From assembly GCA_016302315.1 (NCBI GenBank), contig JAEDNW010000095.1, positions 1-9,682 of the forward strand: a stretch of DNA of 9,682 bases, given 5' to 3'. A program made the translations under genes and the position numbers. This DNA comes from UBA1724 sp016302315. GTDB taxonomy: Bacteria; Verrucomicrobiota; Lentisphaeria; Oligosphaerales; Oligosphaeraceae. Within the stretch, counting starts at the first letter, position 1; every line of letters starts with the position of its first letter. Below the pieces are notes generated by a model. The model was not told the DNA's origin. It did no database searches and was given only the letters and a program-made list of their open reading frames with translations. This document shows, one piece after another, positions 5,331 to 9,682 of this stretch.

Positions 5331-6845
5331 TCAGGGAGTCGTGTTTTTTCCCTGTTCCTGGAGGAGAAAGGGAGTGGACTTCCAGAGGCTGGCGGTCTTT
5401 GCCGCCCTGCCCTTTTCTTCCAGGTGCCACTGATAGATTCCCTGACTTTCCGGCGTAAAGACCAGCTGCAGGGTGCGTTCCCCCAGCCACCGGGTCTTTG
5501 CCTGAAGGGCGGCGGGGCGGCCCTGGAAGAGCAGAAGGGGTCGGATGTTCCCTTGGCCTTCGGGGTTCCATTCCTCCGGGAAGGTCACCTGGCAGACCAC
5601 GGAAGTCCAGTGATCCTCTTGCCAGAAGAGGAACCAGGGCGCCTTCCACCACTCTCCTCCCGTCCATTTCCAGCGGGGGCGAGGGGCGCCCCAGTGTCGT
5701 GGGGCAGGAGCCTTCAGGGCGGTCTCGTTCTTTCCCAGAATCGGGAGCCATTCCCGGGCGAAATTCTCCTTCAGCTGGAAGCACACGAAGCCCTCGGCTC
5801 CCAGCAGCCGGGCCTCCCGGATCTCCTTGCGCAATGCCTCCGGCGTCTCGCACATGTAGTTGGCCAGGCCGGAATAGAGAGGGATACGTCCCTCCACGGC
5901 CTGCATCTGCCGGGCCAGCCAGCCGGCCGCATCCTCCGGCTTTCCGCTGTAGTTCATGGGGCAGAGGAAATCCACCAGATCCTCCTCCACCCAGACAACC
6001 GCATCCTGGGCCACACTCTCCCGGGCTCCCACCCAGTATCCGTAGACGGCGGCGGAAAGCGCCGTTTCCGGGCGGGCCTCCCGCAGGGCCTGGCGGGCCA
6101 CCCGGACCAGGGAAGTGACATTGTCCCGGCACCATTGGCGATAGGGTTCCCGGAGGACACCGCCGGGCATGACCGCCCTGGGCCAATCCGCCACGGGGCG
6201 CCCCAGAGCCTTCTGGAAATCTCTCCGTGCGGCGGGGGAGCAGTCGTATTCCCCGAAGGGATAGCGGATGTAGTCCAGATGGACGCCATCCACGGGATAA
6301 TGGGTAACCAGTTCTGTGAGCACCTGCCGGAGGAGTTCCTGGTTTTCCGGGAGCTGGGGCGCCAGATAGTCCGAGGGAGCGCCCTGGCTATCCACCTGGG
6401 TGCGGCCGGCCTTCCGCAAGGCTTCCTTCACCGGTTCCGGGGTATGCTCCCCCATGTTGCACACCACCACCCAGACATGAAGCTGGATCCCGTATTTCCG
6501 GCAGGCGTCGAGACATTCCTGGAGCAGATCCCGGACGGTGCCATCCTTCTGGCGCAGAGAGGGATGGGGAACGGAGACCCGGCTGGGATAGTCTCCGGAG
6601 ACGGTCCAGGAGAAATTGGCGAAAAGGGCATTAAAGCCATGATCCGCCAGGGTCTTCACCGTGGCATCCCATCCCCATCCTGGGATTCCCCGGGGAGAAT
6701 GGATCCAGGCCCCCCGGAGTTCCGTGCCGGGGGCTTCCTGCCCCAGGGCGTGTCCCGCCAGCATGGCCAGGAGACACAGGGCGAGGAGGGGACCGTAGCC
6801 GAGGCGGCGGCGTGCCGGGCGAGGGAGAGAAGAGGGGAGAGGCAT
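5331..6845 (-). CDS. Exported glycoside-hydrolase-like protein, GHL10/DUF187 (YngK-like)
   Basis: The product has 504 residues. The N-terminus is a signal peptide: arginines at 12-14, a hydrophobic core at about 18-34 and small residues before QEAPG, with cleavage probably after G35. There is no lipobox cysteine. From residue 43 the sequence follows the GHL10 family: RGAWIHSPRG (44-53), a TIM-barrel-like run with FNALFANFSW (71-80), GVHLDYIRYP (187-196, Asp191 a likely acidic active-site residue) and CPMNYS (295-300). Residues 380-504 form a Trp-rich C-terminal region of no family I recognise, possibly a beta-sandwich. The family is thought to act on polysaccharides or peptidoglycan-type glycans; the substrate cannot be read here. 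No Shine-Dalgarno is visible before 6845, but this start preserves the signal peptide. It lies 183 bp after the kinase gene. Confidence 0.85.
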   Translation of the reverse strand: MPLPSSLPRPARRRLGYGPLLALCLLAMLAGHALGQEAPGTELRGAWIHSPRGIPGWGWDATVKTLADHGFNALFANFSWTVSGDYPSRVSVPHPSLRQKDGTVRDLLQECLDACRKYGIQLHVWVVVCNMGEHTPEPVKEALRKAGRTQVDSQGAPSDYLAPQLPENQELLRQVLTELVTHYPVDGVHLDYIRYPFGEYDCSPAARRDFQKALGRPVADWPRAVMPGGVLREPYRQWCRDNVTSLVRVARQALREARPETALSAAVYGYWVGARESVAQDAVVWVEEDLVDFLCPMNYSGKPEDAAGWLARQMQAVEGRIPLYSGLANYMCETPEALRKEIREARLLGAEGFVCFQLKENFAREWLPILGKNETALKAPAPRHWGAPRPRWKWTGGEWWKAPWFLFWQEDHWTSVVCQVTFPEEWNPEGQGNIRPLLLFQGRPAALQAKTRWLGERTLQLVFTPESQGIYQWHLEEKGRAAKTASLWKSTPFLLQEQGKNTTP

Positions 6846-6894
6846 GGGAAATTCGGGTGACGTTTTGTTTCGGGGGCTTTCCCGGAATGCGAGA

Positions 6895-6925
6895 GGGCGG
6901 CCTCCCCTTGCGAGGTAGACCGCCC
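6895..6925 (-). other. Bulged hairpin in the kinase-GHL10 gap
   Basis: GGGCGG (6895-6900) pairs with CCGCCC (6920-6925), and CCTC with GAGG inside, around a loop that includes CCTTGC. No T tract follows on either strand, so it is not a classical terminator. It could be a 3'-end structure of the kinase transcript or a 5' leader element, since it lies 50 bp before the GHL10 start. A second palindrome, CCGGC-ATT-GCCGG (6981-6993 read on the minus strand), lies 35 bp after the kinase stop. Confidence 0.4.
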
Positions 6926-7028
6926 ATTGTGTCTGGAGATCACAGAGGGATTCCTCCGCCGCCTCCCCTTTGGAAGAGTGCCGGCAATGCCGGAGAAGAA
7001 CGGGAGTCCCCTTGGGAGAGGCTCCGGA

Positions 7029-8438
7029 CTACTCCACTTCCTCCACCAGTGCCCGGTGGAGGGAGATCTGGGCCTTGTGGAAATCTTCCCGCCGCACGAT
7101 GAACTGCATGTTGATCTGCCGGGGAGACTGGACCATGGCCAGGGTATTGATGTGAGCGTCGGAGAGGGCCTTGGCCGCCTTGGAAAGGAAGCCGGGGATC
7201 TTCATGTTGGTGCCGATGATGGAGACGATGGCCGCCGGGAAGGAATAGATGGAGGCCTGGGGAAGACGGCGCCGGATATCCTCCATGCATCCTTCGATCG
7301 GCATCTTCTTGCTGGGCACGAAATGGGTGATGGTATTGGCGTTGGTGGTCTTCGTCACGTAGCTGATGCGATAATCCACGAAGCTTTGCAGCAGGGTGTA
7401 GTCGTATCCGGGCTTGGAGACCATTTCCGGATCCACCACTTCGATGCCCACCACATCGCTGCGGCCGCAGATCATCTCCACCCTGGGGGTGGGGGAGATG
7501 TAGTCACAGCTGATGAGGGTGCCGGGATTTTCGGGATCAAAGGCGTTCTTGACCCGGATGGGGATGCCGCACTGTTCCATGTCCTTGGATGCCTTGGAGT
7601 GGATGGCCTCCATGTCCAGGTCGGAGAGCTGGTCGGCGATGTCGAAATTCGTGTGGCCGATGATCTTCACCTTGTCGGTGCCGATGACCTTGGGGTCTCC
7701 GGTGCAGAGATGATACTCCTTGTGGATGATGCCTTCCCGGGCCTTGGTGAGGACGGCGATCTTGCTGAAGGTGATTTCGCTGTAGCCCCGGTCGAAGTGG
7801 GTCATGATGCCCTCGTCATACTTCACATAGCCCGTGACGATGGGGAGTTCCTGGCTCAGATCGATATCCTTGAAGGCCTCCAGAATGGCGTCGTCGAAGG
7901 TGGGCAGGGAATCCACCTTCCAGCCAGTCAGATCCACGAAGCGGGCATTGACGCCATTGCGCTGGAGGATATTGGCGGAGTTGAAGGCGCTCTGGGCCTC
8001 GCCCACGGCGCTGAGGAGTTCCCGGGTCTGGGGGAGGAAGCTCTTATGGTCGAAGTGTCCGAAGGAGCGGAGATTGGTGAGGTCGTGAAGGCACTCGCAG
8101 ACCCCGTCAATTCTCCGGTTGACGAACTCATCGGCGGCAGTCTGGTCCAGCCCGATGCTCACAAAGGAGCGGTTGTATTCCAGCATGCTCTGGCGCACGC
8201 TTTCCAGGGCCTGTTCCCAGGCGGAATCGTCCATGGCGAACCGTCCGTAGACGCCGGGAGCCCCGGTCTTCTTGTCCTCCAGCAGGAGATTGGTGATTCC
8301 CCCGTAGGCGGAGACGATGAAGATCCGGTTGTAGTAATCTGCCGGGCTGCGGTGTCCGATAATGACATTCCGCATGACTTCGCCGAAGCGGGACATGGAA
8401 GTCCCGCCGATTTTCTCCACAGTATGTTTATTCAGCAT
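7029..8438 (-). CDS. Aspartate kinase, Ask_Ect-type subfamily
   Basis: The product has 469 residues and should phosphorylate aspartate to 4-phospho-aspartate, the first step to Lys, Thr, Met and, in some bacteria, ectoine. The kinase domain begins with VEKIGGTSMS (7-16), followed by VSAYGG (42-47), VGEAQSAFN (145-153), GRFVDLTGW-like ARFVDLTGW (165-173), FDRGYSEITFSKIAVL (215-230) and HKEYHLCTGDPK (239-250). A C-terminal ACT pair starts near 320 and includes VSIIGTNMKIPG (405-416). From memory it closely resembles the specialised aspartokinase of Pseudomonas stutzeri ectoine clusters, which starts HTVEKIGGTSMS. No ectABC gene is nearby, so use in general amino-acid synthesis is equally possible. 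The start at 8438 matches that N-terminus; an AGG lies 5 bp before it and an AGGAG 15 bp before it. Confidence 0.9.
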   Translation of the reverse strand: MLNKHTVEKIGGTSMSRFGEVMRNVIIGHRSPADYYNRIFIVSAYGGITNLLLEDKKTGAPGVYGRFAMDDSAWEQALESVRQSMLEYNRSFVSIGLDQTAADEFVNRRIDGVCECLHDLTNLRSFGHFDHKSFLPQTRELLSAVGEAQSAFNSANILQRNGVNARFVDLTGWKVDSLPTFDDAILEAFKDIDLSQELPIVTGYVKYDEGIMTHFDRGYSEITFSKIAVLTKAREGIIHKEYHLCTGDPKVIGTDKVKIIGHTNFDIADQLSDLDMEAIHSKASKDMEQCGIPIRVKNAFDPENPGTLISCDYISPTPRVEMICGRSDVVGIEVVDPEMVSKPGYDYTLLQSFVDYRISYVTKTTNANTITHFVPSKKMPIEGCMEDIRRRLPQASIYSFPAAIVSIIGTNMKIPGFLSKAAKALSDAHINTLAMVQSPRQINMQFIVRREDFHKAQISLHRALVEEVE

Positions 8439-8455
8439 AAAAACCTGTGCCTTCT

Positions 8456-8469
8456 CCTGGTCTTCCAGG
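8456..8469 (-). promoter_or_regulatory. Hairpin in the aspartate kinase leader
   Basis: CCTGG-AAGA-CCAGG on the minus strand is a perfect 5-bp stem with a tetraloop, 18-31 bp before the start codon. Its 3' arm overlaps the AGGAG that follows, so it could partly mask that purine-rich site. I see no lysine riboswitch or leader peptide in the 168-bp leader. Two other small palindromes overlap at 8522-8535 (AGGCC-TCAT-GGCCT) and 8533-8545 (CCTCC-GAC-GGAGG). Confidence 0.35.
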
Positions 8470-8606
8470 GAAATGCGTCAGACAAGAAGTGGGGGGATGG
8501 GTGCGAGAGGATCCACCGCCCAGGCCTCATGGCCTCCGACGGAGGGGAGACGGGGCGGGGAACAAAGGGAAACGGGGCTTAATGTATTGCACAAAACTCG
8601 TTTTCC

Positions 8607-9515
8607 TCACCTGGTGCGCAGGGAGGACGAAGAGACGTTCCCCGAGGACGTCAGGAAAGCGGCCAGGGCGTCCCCCGGGTCTTCCCGGCTGGTGAGACTC
8701 AGCAGGGGGATTTCCTCCCCCTGGAAGATGGCCTGGATACGGCCCTGGTGTTCCCGCAGGCGGTCCTGATACTCCTTTCGGGCCAGGGGCGCCAGGGCGG
8801 TCACTTCCCGCCGTTTCCCCTCCGGATCCCGGAAGCGAAGCACATCCTGGAAGGGGAGATGGACTTCGTCCCCGTCCAGCACCTGGATGGCATAGACCCC
8901 GCTGCAGGCCGCCCGGAGGCTACGGAGCCGGAACGCCAGCTGTTCCTCCTCTTCCAGGAAATCGGAGAGCCAGAGGGCGATGCCCCGCCCCGCCAGGAAA
9001 TCCCCACAGGCTTGCAGGGCGGCTTCCGGGGCGCCGGGTTCTGCGGCCTGGCCCTCCAGGGCATCCAGCCGGGCACAAAGCACCTCGAAGGAGAGCCGTT
9101 CCCCGGATTGCGGCAGGAGCTTCTGCTGATAGGCGAAGAGGCCCAGCTGCTCCCCCTGGCGGGAGGCCACCCACCCCAGGCAGACGGCAAGAAGGGAGGC
9201 AAAGGACAGCTTGCTGCAGGAAGACCGGCTCCCCTGGTATCCCATGGAGGCGGAGGCATCCAGGAGAATGGCGAAGCGTCCCGGCGCATCAGGGGTCTGC
9301 ACCCGGACGGAGAGTCCGCCTCCCCGTCCGTAGAGACGCCAGTCCAGATGACGCAGATTATCCCCCGCCATGTAGGGACGATAGTGATGGAACTCCAGCC
9401 CCTCCCCAGGCCGTCGGCTGCGCTGGAATCCCACCAGGGGCAGCCCCTCCATCAGGCGGGGCGCCAGAATCCGGCACTCTCCCAGACGCTTCAGGATTTC
9501 TGGAGGAATACGCAT
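8607..9515 (-). CDS. DUF58 protein with von Willebrand-like MIDAS motif
   Basis: The product has 302 residues and no membrane segment or signal peptide. The DUF58 signature is clear: GEGLEFHHYRPYMAGDNLRHLDW (residues 37-59, with the YRxYxxGDxxRxLDW pattern). A MIDAS-type metal-binding motif LDASASM (85-91; Asp86, Ser88, Ser90) follows. The second half fits a VWA-like fold with LWLSDF (181-186). DUF58 proteins usually sit beside a MoxR AAA+ ATPase and are thought to act with it in protein maturation or envelope stress; no MoxR gene is visible here, so it may lie beyond the right edge. The start at 9515 gives the family-typical N-terminus MRIPPEILKRL. A longer reading from 9623 would run through a terminator hairpin and is rejected. 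No Shine-Dalgarno is present; the leader is pyrimidine-rich. The serine-rich C-terminus is poorly conserved. Confidence 0.85.
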   Translation of the reverse strand: MRIPPEILKRLGECRILAPRLMEGLPLVGFQRSRRPGEGLEFHHYRPYMAGDNLRHLDWRLYGRGGGLSVRVQTPDAPGRFAILLDASASMGYQGSRSSCSKLSFASLLAVCLGWVASRQGEQLGLFAYQQKLLPQSGERLSFEVLCARLDALEGQAAEPGAPEAALQACGDFLAGRGIALWLSDFLEEEEQLAFRLRSLRAACSGVYAIQVLDGDEVHLPFQDVLRFRDPEGKRREVTALAPLARKEYQDRLREHQGRIQAIFQGEEIPLLSLTSREDPGDALAAFLTSSGNVSSSSLRTR

Positions 9516-9562
9516 GGCGAGGAGGAAACGGCGGGGAGCAACTGAGGGGGGGATGGGAACGA

Positions 9563-9597
9563 AAAAGCCGCCGAAGCGTGATGCTCTGGCGGCTTTT
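9563..9597 (-). terminator. Intrinsic terminator before the DUF58 gene
   Basis: A 10-bp perfect stem, AAAAGCCGCC (9563-9572) with GGCGGCTTTT (9588-9597), has an inner AGC/GCT pairing. On the minus strand it is followed by TTTTT; the plus strand gives TTTT, so it might work in both directions. It probably ends a minus-strand gene lying to the right, and sits 47 bp before the DUF58 start codon. Confidence 0.75.
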
Positions 9598-9638
9598 CCC
9601 TGGTAGGAAGATGGAGCGGGCAAACGGACTCTGGTATC

Positions 9639-9682
9639 TCAAGCTTTGTCTTCTTCGACATGACTAACCATTGTTTCTGCGG
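9639..9682 (-). CDS. Possible C-terminal end of an upstream gene (partial)
   Basis: One minus-strand frame entering from the right edge reads AETMVSHVEEDKA and then TGA (9639-9641), 42 bp before the terminator stem. The charged tail and stop-to-terminator spacing are what a real gene end would show, but 13 codons cannot prove it. Another frame stops at 9664-9666. A MoxR-type ATPase would be expected beside DUF58, but nothing here identifies it. Confidence 0.3.
   Translation of the reverse strand, partial: AETMVSHVEEDKA

Noticed and set aside
4352..5433. Overlapping open frames of 84-252 codons on both strands in the nifJ-GHL10 gap
   Set aside because: They are translations of the repeats, with Pro/Gly/Arg-rich peptides, no ribosome binding sites, and similar repeat-derived peptides in more than one frame.
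8439..8606. Lysine riboswitch or leader-peptide attenuator before the aspartate kinase
   Set aside because: None of the conserved lysine-box segments could be seen, and no short frame rich in Lys, Thr or Met codons precedes the gene.
5424..9545. Long plus-strand open frames at 5424-6860, 6927-8582 and 8748-9545
   Set aside because: Each lies in antisense register to a well-supported minus-strand gene and shows no recognisable protein motif.
9516..9623. Longer DUF58 start at 9623
   Set aside because: It would translate through the terminator hairpin at 9563-9597 and add 36 residues not typical of the family.

Overview
The window is strongly GC-rich bacterial DNA carrying four complete protein genes, all on the minus strand, plus possibly the last codons of a fifth at the right edge. 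Read in the direction of transcription (right to left) they are: a DUF58 protein with a von Willebrand-like MIDAS motif (8607-9515), an aspartate kinase of the Ask_Ect type (7029-8438), an exported glycoside-hydrolase-like protein of the GHL10/DUF187 (YngK-like) family (5331-6845), and a large single-chain pyruvate:ferredoxin/flavodoxin oxidoreductase, NifJ/PFOR (740-4300). The PFOR, with two extra 4Fe-4S clusters, points to an anaerobic or facultatively anaerobic bacterium. The exported GHL10 protein and high GC would suit a polysaccharide-using anaerobe, for example in the PVC group, but nothing here fixes the phylum.

Layout: 1-648 is non-coding and packed with GC-rich repeats, including a ~101-bp tandem duplication. 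649-725 holds the PFOR terminator hairpins. 740-4300 is nifJ, with a good ribosome binding site and a palindromic leader. 4370-5330 is a second long non-coding region with the same repeat family, a G-quadruplex motif, a Z-DNA-prone run and a 20-bp tandem repeat. 5331-6845 is the GHL10 gene, 7029-8438 the kinase and 8607-9515 the DUF58 gene. An intrinsic terminator at 9563-9597 precedes the DUF58 gene.

The genes do not form an obvious pathway. PFOR (pyruvate to acetyl-CoA, reduced ferredoxin and CO2) and aspartate kinase (entry to Lys/Thr/Met synthesis) are central metabolism; the other two look like independent units. Gaps of 168-183 bp between the right-hand genes and ~1 kb before nifJ argue against one tight operon.

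The most unusual material is non-coding. A ~110-bp element occurs in two nearly full copies (137-244 and 4702-4811) and several partial ones, always in the same orientation, and predicts up to three hairpins whose stems are kept while loops change. A second striking property is that none of the ~2460 codons in the four genes is TTA, CTA or TCA. I found no CRISPR array, tRNA, rRNA, transposase or recognisable defence system.
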